Source of the DNA: an uncultured Oxalobacteraceae bacterium
Lineage (GTDB): Bacteria > Pseudomonadota > Gammaproteobacteria > Burkholderiales > Burkholderiaceae
DNA length: 15,575 nt
Assembly (NCBI GenBank): GCA_946478765.1
Contig: CAMLDH010000063.1
Coordinates: 1-15,575, forward strand
Reading direction: 5' to 3'
In this document: positions 1 to 7,241 of the stretch, one piece after another
Position numbering within the stretch: position 1 is the stretch's first letter
Layout: every line of letters begins with the position of its first letter
Translations under genes and position numbers: made by a program
Notes under the pieces: generated by a model
The model's database searches: none
What the model saw: only the letters and a program-made list of their open reading frames with translations
Told to the model about the DNA's origin: nothing

Positions 1-66
1 ACGCATCGAACAAGACGCAAGCTGCAGTCAAGGCTGCAGCGTTAGGGATGCTTCTTTAACTCTAGC

Positions 67-639
67 TTACGGTTGCTGAATTAACGCTTTAATTCTGGCT
101 TGTGTTTTTTCATCGAGTTTTGGCCACATCTTCGCGTATTTTTCGCCATTCTGAATCATGAGGATTTGCTCCGTCGTTAATGGGGCATGAATCGCCTGGA
201 CGGCCTGCTTCGGCGGCGGATTTTCCGGGCGGCCGAATATCCATTGACCGCCAAGTGTCAGCGCTGCCGTCAACACTGCGACGCTGCTTGCAACAGCAAT
301 CCATTGTCCACAATTTGATTTCCCGAAAATGCTTGTCGGTACATCGACTGCCGGTTCGTTTGCCGCGGCAAGCAGGGTTGTTATTTCTGGTGCGCTTCCT
401 GTTGCTGCCGCATCTCCGATATGCTGCAGCAGTTTTTTATATCGTTCACTAGCTTCAAGCAATTGGTTGGTTTGTGTGCCGATGCGATCGGCGACACTGT
501 TCATTAGCGCCATATGGTGCTCAAGATATTCCGACAGAACCGCTTCATTTAATGCAACGAGAGCGAAAACCGGATCAGTGGTATCGATTTTGATCCCGGT
601 CTTTTCAAAGACCACTGTGCGCAGTTTATTTTGATCCAT
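67..639 (-). CDS. traM: IncP-type conjugal transfer protein TraM homologue
   Basis: Seen: a 190-residue protein with a charged N-terminal region in which a residue run around 14-35 (TGIKIDTTDPVFALVALNE) resembles the start of RK2 TraM-type proteins. A helical segment follows (40-75), then one membrane segment at about 113-131, then a hydrophilic tail of about 55 residues. Known: in IncP plasmids traM follows traL in the traK-traL-traM relaxosome operon, and TraM is needed for efficient DNA transfer. Inference: an inner-membrane accessory factor of conjugation. The gene follows traL directly. The ATG at 639 is chosen because an AAGGA ribosome site lies 10 nt upstream and the N-terminus then fits the family; an ATG at 663 overlapping the traL stop would add eight residues. 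The periplasmic tail seems longer than in RK2 TraM as I recall it. Confidence 0.72.
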   Translation of the reverse strand: MDQNKLRTVVFEKTGIKIDTTDPVFALVALNEAVLSEYLEHHMALMNSVADRIGTQTNQLLEASERYKKLLQHIGDAAATGSAPEITTLLAAANEPAVDVPTSIFGKSNCGQWIAVASSVAVLTAALTLGGQWIFGRPENPPPKQAVQAIHAPLTTEQILMIQNGEKYAKMWPKLDEKTQARIKALIQQP

Positions 640-656
640 CGCCTGTCGTTCCTTGT

Positions 657-1385
657 TCACCATTCGATGTTATCAAGCTGCTCGAAAATGCCGCGATATA
701 CGGTTTTGATGCGCTGCTTTTCCATGATGTTGAATTTGTCGTTTTGCAGCACTTCATCCAGCGTCAGACGTGCGGTATTCATTTTCTTGATATCCGCGCC
801 GAAGGTGTCGGAATTACGTTGAGAAAGCTTGACGCGGCCTTTGATGCGATTTGCATGCTCGCTGTAGGTCTGCGATTCGGTGAAGACTTTGCCGGCCGGC
901 GTTTGCAGCAAGCCGAAATGCTCGTTTTCCCAGAGTACGATAGGCGTAGTGGTCGCTTGAGCCGTGGTCACGAATCCGGATGCGGTATCGTGCAGGGTGT
1001 CGCCGCCGCCGACAATGCTGTGGATGAATACTTCCCGGCCGGATTCTTCAAATAAATCGAATGCCTTGTTTTCCAGCAGATACGCCATCAGCGGCGAAAA
1101 CGTATTCGCGCCATTGTCGATCACGCAGTTTCCATCCGATTCAAGGATATCCACCATCAGTGCATCGAAGCCTTTGGGATCAATCGTGCGCAAGTCGGTC
1201 ATGACGGGCACATGTTTGACATTCATCGCCTTGTAACGGGAAAAGGTCGTGTTTTCCTGATCGGTGTCATAGCACCGCAGGGAATCGGGAGCCTTGGCCT
1301 TTATCCATTGCGCAAGGAGGGTCGAAACCAGCGTCTTGCCGATGCCGCCTTTACCTTGCAGGATGAAATGAACGGTATTTTTCAT
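657..1385 (-). CDS. traL: ParA/MinD-type ATPase, IncP conjugal transfer protein TraL homologue
   Basis: Seen: 242 residues with a deviant Walker A motif GKGGIGKT (11-18), an A-prime motif YDTD (39-42) and a Walker B-like VIDNGA (88-93). The motif VHSIVGGGDTL-type region near 121-131 and the C-terminal RLTLDEVL...QRIKTVYRGIFEQLD both match the recalled RK2 TraL in order and spacing, as does the overall length. Known: TraL is a P-loop ATPase encoded between traK and traM in the IncP Tra1 region and contributes to conjugative transfer. Inference: the gene is a remnant or part of an integrated conjugative element or plasmid. Its ribosome site is weak (GAGAG, 11 nt away) and its ATG lies 1 nt after the stop of a small upstream ORF, so translation may be coupled to that ORF. 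The traM ATG candidates overlap or follow its stop. Confidence 0.85.
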   Translation of the reverse strand: MKNTVHFILQGKGGIGKTLVSTLLAQWIKAKAPDSLRCYDTDQENTTFSRYKAMNVKHVPVMTDLRTIDPKGFDALMVDILESDGNCVIDNGANTFSPLMAYLLENKAFDLFEESGREVFIHSIVGGGDTLHDTASGFVTTAQATTTPIVLWENEHFGLLQTPAGKVFTESQTYSEHANRIKGRVKLSQRNSDTFGADIKKMNTARLTLDEVLQNDKFNIMEKQRIKTVYRGIFEQLDNIEW

Positions 1386-1386
1386 A

Positions 1387-1503
1387 TCACAGTGTCTCTC
1401 GCCTACGAAATTGAATGTCTGGATGCCAATCCATTGGGAAACGTATTCTACGACGTCCGTGAAGTTCGTTGCATATTTGCACCAGTTCGGCGTGTGTGCG
1501 CAT
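1387..1503 (-). CDS. Small 38-residue ORF immediately upstream of traL
   Basis: Seen: ATG at 1503, a GGAG ribosome site 12 nt upstream, 38 codons rich in Arg and His (MRTHAELVQICNELHGRRR at the start), and a TGA stop separated from the traL ATG by one base. No resemblance to RK2 TraK, which normally occupies this place, can be seen. The tight junction and a ribosome site make a translated leader or small protein plausible, and traL itself has only a weak ribosome site. It may instead be the chance tail of a deleted traK-side gene. Function unknown. Confidence 0.35.
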   Translation of the reverse strand: MRTHAELVQICNELHGRRRIRFPMDWHPDIQFRRRETL

Positions 1504-1792
1504 GGTAACTCTTATCTCCAATCGTCGATTCGTTGCATCTAGTTAAGGCTGATTTGCTTTTCATATGCGGAAGTATTGCAGTTGCCAGTGCTTGATTCCT
1601 GAATAGAAATCAGGCCAGAGTCATTGTTTTTTATGGCTTTAAACCGAAAAATATTGCATCGGCTTTTAAATTTTTTGAATTGTTATTGAAACTGTAAGAG
1701 GATTGCCGGGTCTGATTTTTGGCGGGAACTCGCACTTGGCTAAATGCACGAGTGGTGATTGAGTAATGACCTATTCATTTTTCGGAGAATCC
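1504..1792. other. Intergenic region between the conjugation fragment and the secreted Ser/Gly-rich gene
   Basis: About 290 bases with no convincing ORF. It is visibly AT-rich between 1620 and 1700, with several T and A runs, and probably holds divergent promoters for the traL side (minus) and the secreted protein (plus). I see no oriT-like inverted repeat or relaxase nic region of the IncP type, and no clear terminator. Confidence 0.4.
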
Positions 1793-2437
1793 ATGATGAA
1801 ACTATCTTCAGCACTGTTAATTTCCTTACTCTCAATGGCGGGTACGACGTTCGCTCAAAATTCATCCAGTGATATTACTACCAGCACCGATCCGTCAAAA
1901 GCTGCCGCAGTAGAACAACAGGCACAGGATATTCAATCCCGCCAGCAAAAAGCGCAGCAAGATTCATCCGGGACTTCAGCACAATCGCAAACAACATCAA
2001 AGCCCAAGAAACATGCGAAACGTAAAGGCACGAAGAAACACGCGGCGAAATCGGGCGGCGCGGCAACCGGCAGTACCGGTACGAGTGGGGCAACCAGCGG
2101 TAGCGCCGGTACGAGTAGTGGTGCAGCAGGTACGAGCGGCATGAGCGGGGCTGGCGCCACTGGCGGCTCGACCAGTGGATCCTCAAGCACGACTCCGTCG
2201 TCAGGGGCCAGCCCATCTGGCGGCACCAGCGGTTCTTCCGGTTCCAGCACGACCTCGCCGAGCTCCAGCGGCGGTTCCGGTTCCAGCATGACCTCGCCGA
2301 GCTCCAGCGGCAGTTCCGGTTCCAGCAGCAGCTCCGGTACTGCCACACCGGATTCCAGCGGTAGTTCCGGCACGACGGGTTCCGGCACGAGCACCAACCC
2401 CAGCAGCGGCAGCGGTTCTTCTGATACCACCAAATAA
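1793..2437 (+). CDS. Secreted Ser/Gly/Thr-rich low-complexity protein
   Basis: Seen: about 214 residues. A signal peptide covers 1-21 (start MMKLSS, hydrophobic core LLISLLSMAG, predicted cleavage after TFA). A Gln/Asp-rich stretch follows (about 22-67), then a short very basic segment with KPKKHAKRKGTKKHAAK (70-86), then about 125 residues made almost only of Ser, Gly, Thr, Ala and Pro. Two perfect-phase 13-residue repeats lie in that tail. A GGAGA ribosome site at 1784-1788 places the start at 1793 or 1796; the 1766 ATG has no such site. Inference: exported, largely disordered, possibly surface or cell-wall associated through the basic segment. No enzymatic domain is visible and I do not recognise a named family. 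Alternatives are an adhesin-like or stress-induced envelope protein. Confidence 0.7.
   Translation: MMKLSSALLISLLSMAGTTFAQNSSSDITTSTDPSKAAAVEQQAQDIQSRQQKAQQDSSGTSAQSQTTSKPKKHAKRKGTKKHAAKSGGAATGSTGTSGATSGSAGTSSGAAGTSGMSGAGATGGSTSGSSSTTPSSGASPSGGTSGSSGSSTTSPSSSGGSGSSMTSPSSSGSSGSSSSSGTATPDSSGSSGTTGSGTSTNPSSGSGSSDTTK
2240..2317 (+). repeat. Two tandem 39-bp repeats inside the Ser/Gly-rich gene
   Basis: Units 2240-2278 and 2279-2317 are identical except for two bases (C to T in the ACG/ATG codon and G to A in a GGT/AGT codon). They encode GSSTTSPSSSGGS and GSSMTSPSSSGSS. The unit length is a multiple of three, so copy number can change without a frameshift. A partial third unit begins at 2318. 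Confidence 0.85.
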
Positions 2438-2531
2438 TCAGGCACCAGCGGGGGCTAAGTTTCCAATTACGCGCGGTTGCGATTGTTGTTACGGCAGCCG
2501 CGACGCGCTGGAATAACTGTCGAAAAAGGCG

Positions 2532-3065
2532 TTATTCAGGTTCAATGCCGAGCGCCACGAGAAATCGTGAAACCATGTTATAGGCAGCGATTACGCCTGT
2601 CAGTTCGACGACGTGCTGGTCGTTCTTCAGCGTGGAACGAACGGCAACGAACGTCGCGTCGCTGACTTGTACGTTGCGCGTCATTGCGATCGTGAGTTGA
2701 ATGGCCGCACGCTCATGCGCATCGAACAGCAATTCGTCATGCGCGCATCGTTCCGGGTGCCGCAAGGCTTCTACCTGTTGTTTCGTGCCGCCGGCCTTCA
2801 CGAGTTCCGGCGCATGATGATGGAATTCGTATTCTGCGCCGTTGAGAACGGCGACTACGCACATCGCGAGTTCCCGTAGTTTCGGCGGCAAAGCGAGTCC
2901 CGTTCTGACTTCGCCGAGAAAGGCGTTCCAGCCTTTGGCAAATGCCGGACTCTGCAGGAGCATGCGATCCAGATTCAACAGGTTTCCGCCTCTGCGCGTG
3001 CGGATGGCGTCAACGATCTCTTTCGGTTCCGACAGGTCGCTGGGTGTGTAGGGAATGCGAGGCAT
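2532..3065 (-). CDS. Carboxymuconolactone decarboxylase (CMD/AhpD-like) family protein
   Basis: Seen: 177 residues, all-helical in appearance. The central signature is PPKLRELAMCVVAVLNGAEYEFHHH (60-84), the position of the CMD core, where a conserved acidic residue and His follow the helix. Known: the family includes gamma-carboxymuconolactone decarboxylase and AhpD-like peroxidase partners; AhpD proper uses a CxxC pair. Here only one Cys (69) occurs in the core and no CxxC, so a thiol peroxidase role is unlikely. The substrate cannot be assigned. The ATG at 3065 has an AAGGA site 10 nt upstream. The gene lies after the terminator of the aminomutase operon on the same strand, so it probably has its own promoter in 3066-3112 or depends on read-through. 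Confidence 0.72.
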   Translation of the reverse strand: MPRIPYTPSDLSEPKEIVDAIRTRRGGNLLNLDRMLLQSPAFAKGWNAFLGEVRTGLALPPKLRELAMCVVAVLNGAEYEFHHHAPELVKAGGTKQQVEALRHPERCAHDELLFDAHERAAIQLTIAMTRNVQVSDATFVAVRSTLKNDQHVVELTGVIAAYNMVSRFLVALGIEPE

Positions 3066-3112
3066 GGCAATGAATTCCTTGTTTCGGATTTTGTTGAAGA
3101 CGTGAGGTGCAG

Positions 3113-3169
3113 AAAAAATGGTTGCTGCAGACAGCGAAGCGGGCCATTACTCCATCCTGTCTGCAGCAA
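3113..3169 (-). terminator. Rho-independent terminator of the aminomutase/aminotransferase operon
   Basis: A perfect 13-bp inverted repeat, TTGCTGCAGACAG (3122-3134) and CTGTCTGCAGCAA (3157-3169), with a 22-nt loop. Read on the minus strand, the stem is followed by CCATTTTTT (the A run at 3113-3118 on the plus strand). It lies 33 nt past the stop codon of the aminotransferase gene. Confidence 0.75.
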
Positions 3170-3202
3170 GCTGCGCGCAATTGCCGCGCGATTGTTATCG
3201 CA

Positions 3203-4549
3203 TCATGCCGGCGTCGCCACTGCCATTTCCACGGTGACTGCATCGATCGCATCGCCAAGTCGATCGACAATGGCATCGACAATGTCTGCACTGCAGATAA
3301 ACGGCGGCGCCAGCAACACATGATCGCCTGAGCGGCCGTCTATCGTTCCGCCCATCGGATAAACCATCAGCCCACGCGCCATCGCTTCGGACTTGATGCG
3401 CGCATGCAGCCGCTGCGCAGCGTCGAACGGCATCTTCGTTGCGCGGTCGGCGACCAGCTCGATGCCCCAGAATAGTCCGCGCCCGCGGATGTCGCCGACA
3501 TGCGGATGGTCGGCGAAACGATCGCGCAGCGCTTGCGCCAACTGATTGCCGCGTGCCTGTACGTTATCCAGCAGATTGCCGGTCCGGATCACCTGCTGTA
3601 CCGCCAACGCGGCTGCACATGCAAGCGGATGTCCGACATAGGTATGGCCATGCTGGAACAGGCCGGAACCCTGGGCGAACGTGTCGAAGATATGCTTGCC
3701 GACGAATGTCGCACCGATCGGCGCATAACCGCCACCCAGGCCTTTTGCTACCGTCATCAGATCGGGAGCAACCCCATCCTGCTCGCACGCATGCAAAGTG
3801 CCCGTGCGCCCCATGCCGCACATGACTTCATCAAGAATCAACAGGATGCCGTGGCGATCGCATATTTCACGAATGCGCCGCAGGTAACCAGGCGCCGGCG
3901 GTACCGCACCGAGCGTTGCCCCGACCACGGTTTCCGCAACGAAGGCGATAACGGTTTCTGCGCCGAGTTCAAGGATTTTCGCTTCCAGCGCATCGGCGGC
4001 ACGGTGGCCGTAGGCTTCCGGCGTTTCGTCTTCGCCGCGATAGCGATATTCGTAGCAGGGATCGATGTACTCGCTATCGATCAGAATCGGCGCGAATTGC
4101 TTGCGCCGCCATGCGTTGCCGCCGACCGCCAGCGCGCCCAAGGTGTTGCCGTGGTAGCTCTGCCGGCGCGCAATGAAATGCCGCCGTCCGGTTTCGCCAC
4201 GCTCGACAAAATACTGGCGTGCCATCTTGAGGGCCGCTTCGACCGCTTCCGAGCCGCCGGACACCAGATACACATGCGACATGCCGTGCGGCGCGTGCGC
4301 AACCAGTTCGTCGCCCAGCGCTTCGGCCGCCTCCGACGTAAAAAAGCTGGTGTGCGCATAGGTGATTTTGTCGAGTTGCGCATGCATCGCCGCCAGCACT
4401 TCGGGATGCTGATGCCCGAGGCAGGAAACGGCGGCGCCGCCGCTGGCGTCGATGTAGCCTTTTCCTTCGGCATCAATCAGGTATACGCCGCGGCCGCTTG
4501 TCGCGAGCGGGTAATGATGGTGAATTTGCCGGTGTAATAAATGGCTCAT
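3203..4549 (-). CDS. Class III PLP-dependent aminotransferase (aspartate aminotransferase fold type I family)
   Basis: Seen: 448 residues, normal length for class III. Features in order: glycine/serine turn SGGSEA (97-102) for the PLP phosphate, QSYHG (130-134), the cofactor aspartate in LILDEVMCGMGRTG (D240), the Schiff-base lysine in TVAKGLGGGYAPIG (K269), and GHTYVGHP (301-308), whose Thr contacts phosphate in this family. No key residue is missing. Known: relatives act on beta-alanine, GABA, polyamines, beta-amino acids or amine-pyruvate pairs. The substrate cannot be read from sequence. It starts 5 nt after the stop of the KamA-like gene, so the two are surely cotranscribed and probably coupled. 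Inference: it may deaminate the product of that aminomutase, as proposed for the class III aminotransferase (yodT) encoded in the Bacillus yodO (kamA) gene cluster. Confidence 0.88.
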   Translation of the reverse strand: MSHLLHRQIHHHYPLATSGRGVYLIDAEGKGYIDASGGAAVSCLGHQHPEVLAAMHAQLDKITYAHTSFFTSEAAEALGDELVAHAPHGMSHVYLVSGGSEAVEAALKMARQYFVERGETGRRHFIARRQSYHGNTLGALAVGGNAWRRKQFAPILIDSEYIDPCYEYRYRGEDETPEAYGHRAADALEAKILELGAETVIAFVAETVVGATLGAVPPAPGYLRRIREICDRHGILLILDEVMCGMGRTGTLHACEQDGVAPDLMTVAKGLGGGYAPIGATFVGKHIFDTFAQGSGLFQHGHTYVGHPLACAAALAVQQVIRTGNLLDNVQARGNQLAQALRDRFADHPHVGDIRGRGLFWGIELVADRATKMPFDAAQRLHARIKSEAMARGLMVYPMGGTIDGRSGDHVLLAPPFICSADIVDAIVDRLGDAIDAVTVEMAVATPA

Positions 4550-4554
4550 CGCGT

Positions 4555-5976
4555 TCAGTTCCCGTTGCTGGTGGATGTGGCATATATCGGTTGCTGCAAA
4601 TCGCCGCTCACCGCTTTGGGCGCAACAGTATCATGTCGGGCAAGGATATGGATCACCTCGTGCGGTTCTTCCTGTTCTTCTTCGAAGAAAAAGCGCTTTT
4701 CGCCGAATGCCGGAACCAGATCATCGAGCCAGGTGGCTTCCGGGTCGAATTTCGCGTAGAAGGGTTTGCGCACCCAATCCGGATTGCGCGCTTGCAGGAA
4801 CTGCAAGGCAAACACTTTTTCGCCGCCAATGGTGACGATGCCGTCGATTACCACCTTGCCGGGGAACGCACTCATCGACGGGCCGCGTACCGTGCGCGAC
4901 AAGCCCGACACCATCTGATACGCCGCCTGGAAAGTCTCGTATGCTTTCGCCAGCGGCAATTGGAAATAATGGCTCGGTCCGGTATCGCGTTCAACAAACA
5001 TGTAATACGGAATGGCACCCAGTCGAACGCCGGTTGTCCACAGTTCGGCCCATCCTTTCGGGTCCTCGTTGATGTGGCGGATCAGTGGCGCCTGCATACG
5101 CAAGGTGGCGCCGGAGCCGACAATGCGTTTCACTGCCTGCTGCGCGATTGCCGGCCGCAATTCGGCAGGGTGATTGTAATGGCCCATCAGCGCAAGGTTT
5201 TTTCCCGACTCGACCACTTTCGAGAACAGCCGCAGCAGATCGTCCGCATCCTTGTCGGTAACGAAGCGTTGCGGCCAGTAGGCGACCGACTTGGTGCCGA
5301 TGCGAATGTTTTGAATATGCGACAGCTCAGGCACCAGCAGCGGCTCGATGTAACCGGCTAGCGAACGCGTATTCATGATCAGCGGATCGCCGCCGGTGAT
5401 CAGCACGTCGGTCACTTCCGGATGCTGTTTGAGGTAGGCGACCAGTTCATTCGATTCTTTCGCATCGAACTTCAGGTCTTCCATGCCGACGAATTGCGGC
5501 CAGCGGAAACAGAAGGTGCAATACGCGTGGCAGGTCTGGCCTGCGCTGGGGAAGAACAGCACGGTTTGCTTGTACTTGTGCTGCAAACCGCGCACCGGTT
5601 CGCCATCCATCATCGGTACGTTATGCGTCATCTGGCCGGCCGGATGCGGATTCATCTGCAAGCGCAGTCGTCTGACTTCTCTTTCAATTGCGACTTCATC
5701 CTTTTGTACCAGAACCAGGTCGCGCAGATGGGCGTATTCGGCAGGCGACAGCATGTCGCGGTGCGGAAAGGTCAGGCGATAGATGGGATCGTCAGGAATA
5801 TTATTCCAGTCGATCAATTCATTCATCACGTATTGATTGGTGCGGAATGGCATGACACGGGACACGACTTGCACCGCTTCGCGCAGATCTTCCGAGAGTA
5901 ACTCCCATTGCGGCGCCTGATGAATGGTTTGGCGGGTATAGGGTTTGAATTTTGTGGGTATCGGTTCATTGTTCAT
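4555..5976 (-). CDS. KamA-family radical SAM aminomutase, divergent (lysine 2,3-aminomutase-like)
   Basis: Seen: 473 residues. The radical SAM cluster motif CX3CX2C is CHAYCTFC (C154, C158, C161, numbering from the upstream ATG at 5991). A SAM-binding ITGGDPL follows (198-204). The region SAFPGKVVIDGIV (374-386) matches the place of the PLP lysine of lysine 2,3-aminomutase, giving K379 as Schiff-base candidate. D336 in ERDTG aligns with one substrate-binding Asp of the lysine enzyme, but the second Asp, just before the PLP lysine, appears replaced by a Ser/Met stretch. The three cluster Cys are the only Cys in the protein, so the structural zinc site of the clostridial enzyme is absent. Start at 5976 is chosen for an AAGGAA site 7 nt upstream. 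Likely role: PLP- and SAM-dependent 2,3-amino shift on an amino acid that may not be lysine. EpmB is excluded by the greater length and the aminotransferase partner. Confidence 0.85.
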   Translation of the reverse strand: MNNEPIPTKFKPYTRQTIHQAPQWELLSEDLREAVQVVSRVMPFRTNQYVMNELIDWNNIPDDPIYRLTFPHRDMLSPAEYAHLRDLVLVQKDEVAIEREVRRLRLQMNPHPAGQMTHNVPMMDGEPVRGLQHKYKQTVLFFPSAGQTCHAYCTFCFRWPQFVGMEDLKFDAKESNELVAYLKQHPEVTDVLITGGDPLIMNTRSLAGYIEPLLVPELSHIQNIRIGTKSVAYWPQRFVTDKDADDLLRLFSKVVESGKNLALMGHYNHPAELRPAIAQQAVKRIVGSGATLRMQAPLIRHINEDPKGWAELWTTGVRLGAIPYYMFVERDTGPSHYFQLPLAKAYETFQAAYQMVSGLSRTVRGPSMSAFPGKVVIDGIVTIGGEKVFALQFLQARNPDWVRKPFYAKFDPEATWLDDLVPAFGEKRFFFEEEQEEPHEVIHILARHDTVAPKAVSGDLQQPIYATSTSNGN

Positions 5977-6066
5977 GACGTTTCCTTCCATAATGGATTA
6001 ATGGGGTTGTGCGAATTGGTTGGTGGTTCTCTTTTGTCTGTCTGTTTGATCTATCGCAAATGCCTG

Positions 6067-6079
6067 CGCAATAATTGCG
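6067..6079. promoter_or_regulatory. Hyphenated palindrome, candidate LysR-type operator
   Basis: CGCAAT-A-ATTGCG is a perfect 6-bp inverted repeat about a single base, in the divergent region between the KamA-like gene and its neighbouring LysR gene. LysR regulators bind short interrupted dyads in such regions. Assignment is by position and symmetry only. Confidence 0.35.
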
Positions 6080-6160
6080 TGGAGTAAATGGGTCGCGTTA
6101 TATTTCACCGTCTCGCCGGAGTTGAGCGACAACATCGCCAGCGCTTTCAGCTTCGATTGC

Positions 6161-6190
6161 ATGTGAATAGTGTTGCGTCAAAATTCACAT
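6161..6190. promoter_or_regulatory. Interrupted inverted repeat upstream of the LysR gene
   Basis: ATGTGAAT (6161-6168) and ATTCACAT (6183-6190) form a perfect 8-bp dyad with a 14-nt spacer, ending 48 nt before the LysR start codon. This suits an autoregulatory LysR site or a hairpin in the leader. Confidence 0.35.
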
Positions 6191-6238
6191 TTCACAAACA
6201 ATAAAAATTCGCGATGTTGTGCGTTTGAGGAACGATGT

Positions 6239-7141
6239 GTGAGAAGAAAAATTCCAAGTATTGAAGCGTTGATTGCATTCGAAGCGGCGGCTCGCCATGA
6301 AAGCTTTACGCGTAGCGCCGACGAACTGGCGTTGACGCAAAGTGCGGTGGGGCGGCAGATTGCCGGTCTTGAAGAGTACTTGGGCGTTCCGTTGTTCAAT
6401 CGCATCAAGAAGCGGATCAGCCTGACCGATATCGGCGTGATCTATGCGAAGCAGGTACGCGAAAGTCTGGGGAAAATAGAGCGCGATACGCTGGCGGCGA
6501 TGGCGCACCGCGGGGCAGGGGGGATACTTGAGCTGGCCGTCATTCCGACTTTTGCCACGCGCTGGCTGATTCCGCGTCTTCCGCAGTTTTATGCGCAGCA
6601 TGAACACATCACGCTCAATTTGACGACTCGCGCAGAGCCCTTCATGTTTACCGATACGCCGTTCGATGCGGCAATCCATTTCGGAAATCCGGTGTGGCCC
6701 GGCGCCGTTGCGCAGCATTTGTTCGGGGAGGAAATGACGCCGGTATGCAGTCCTCGATTATTGCGTGGAGACGCATGCCTGCAGCCTGGCGATCTTGCGC
6801 GCTGCACCTTGCTGCATCAATCCGCGCGTCCTGATGCATGGCGCCAATGGCTGGCGCAGGCAGGCATACGCGATGTCGATTGCATGCGAGGACAGCGTTA
6901 CGAATTATTTTCGATGCTGGTGGAAGCGGCGCGCGCGGGCTTGGGCATTGCACTGGTGCCCAGGTTTTTTGTGTTGAGCGAGATTGCCACCGGCGAGCTC
7001 GTCATTCCCTGCGAACCGCCGCTGCGCAACGATAAAGGGTATTACCTGGTGTATCCGGAGTACAAGCAAAGCGCGCCGTTACTAAAGGCATTCGAGACAT
7101 GGCTGCTCGGTACTGCCCAGCAGTACCGCGAGACGGCCTGA
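6239..7141 (+). CDS. LysR-family transcriptional regulator, GcvA-like
   Basis: Seen: 300 residues from a GTG start. The winged helix-turn-helix covers about 6-65 (PSIEALIAFEAAARHESFT, then ADELALTQSAVGRQI, then LGVPLFNR). The phrases AARHESFTRSADEL, LTQSAVGRQI and GVPLFNR are typical of the GcvA/AmpR branch. The effector-binding domain spans about 92-295 with WLIPRLPQF and FDAAIHFG. The GTG at 6239 is preferred to the upstream 6170 GTG because GAGGAA (6227-6232) sits 6 nt before it and because 300 residues is the usual length. It is transcribed away from the KamA-like operon across 262 bp with two dyads. Inference: it controls that operon in response to the amino acid or a product; the ligand is unknown. 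Confidence 0.88.
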   Translation: MRRKIPSIEALIAFEAAARHESFTRSADELALTQSAVGRQIAGLEEYLGVPLFNRIKKRISLTDIGVIYAKQVRESLGKIERDTLAAMAHRGAGGILELAVIPTFATRWLIPRLPQFYAQHEHITLNLTTRAEPFMFTDTPFDAAIHFGNPVWPGAVAQHLFGEEMTPVCSPRLLRGDACLQPGDLARCTLLHQSARPDAWRQWLAQAGIRDVDCMRGQRYELFSMLVEAARAGLGIALVPRFFVLSEIATGELVIPCEPPLRNDKGYYLVYPEYKQSAPLLKAFETWLLGTAQQYRETA

Positions 7142-7175
7142 GCGGATGAAGCTACTTCCTACTTATGGGAATGGT

Positions 7176-7235
7176 CCGGTAGTGCAGGCCTCCGTGGTTG
7201 CATGTACATGCAGGAACGGAGGCCTGCACTACCGG
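7176..7235. repeat. Perfect 20-bp inverted repeat with a palindromic loop, between convergent genes
   Basis: Arms 7176-7195 (CCGGTAGTGCAGGCCTCCGT) and 7216-7235 are exact reverse complements. The 20-nt loop contains the perfect palindrome TGCATGTACATGCA (7199-7212). It sits between the 3' ends of the LysR gene (plus) and the DUF2726 gene (minus). Its place suggests a bidirectional terminator, but there is no U-tract on either side, so a dispersed REP-like or mobile palindromic element is an equal possibility. Confidence 0.8.
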
Positions 7236-7241
7236 GCGAGA

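Noticed and set aside
3..59. Possible C-terminal end of a plus-strand gene (ASNKTQAAVKAAALGMLL then stop)
   Set aside because: Only 18 codons are visible and other frames are also open; too little to support a gene.
1933..2445. Minus-strand Pro/Leu/Glu-rich frame opposite the Ser/Gly gene
   Set aside because: It is the complement of Ser/Gly codons; the plus strand has a ribosome site and signal peptide.
3500..4537. A 345-codon plus-strand frame opposite the aminotransferase
   Set aside because: The minus-strand frame has all class III catalytic motifs; the opposite frame is a high-GC shadow.
4498..5361. A 287-codon plus-strand frame opposite the KamA-like gene
   Set aside because: Antisense to a clear radical SAM protein, with no family likeness.
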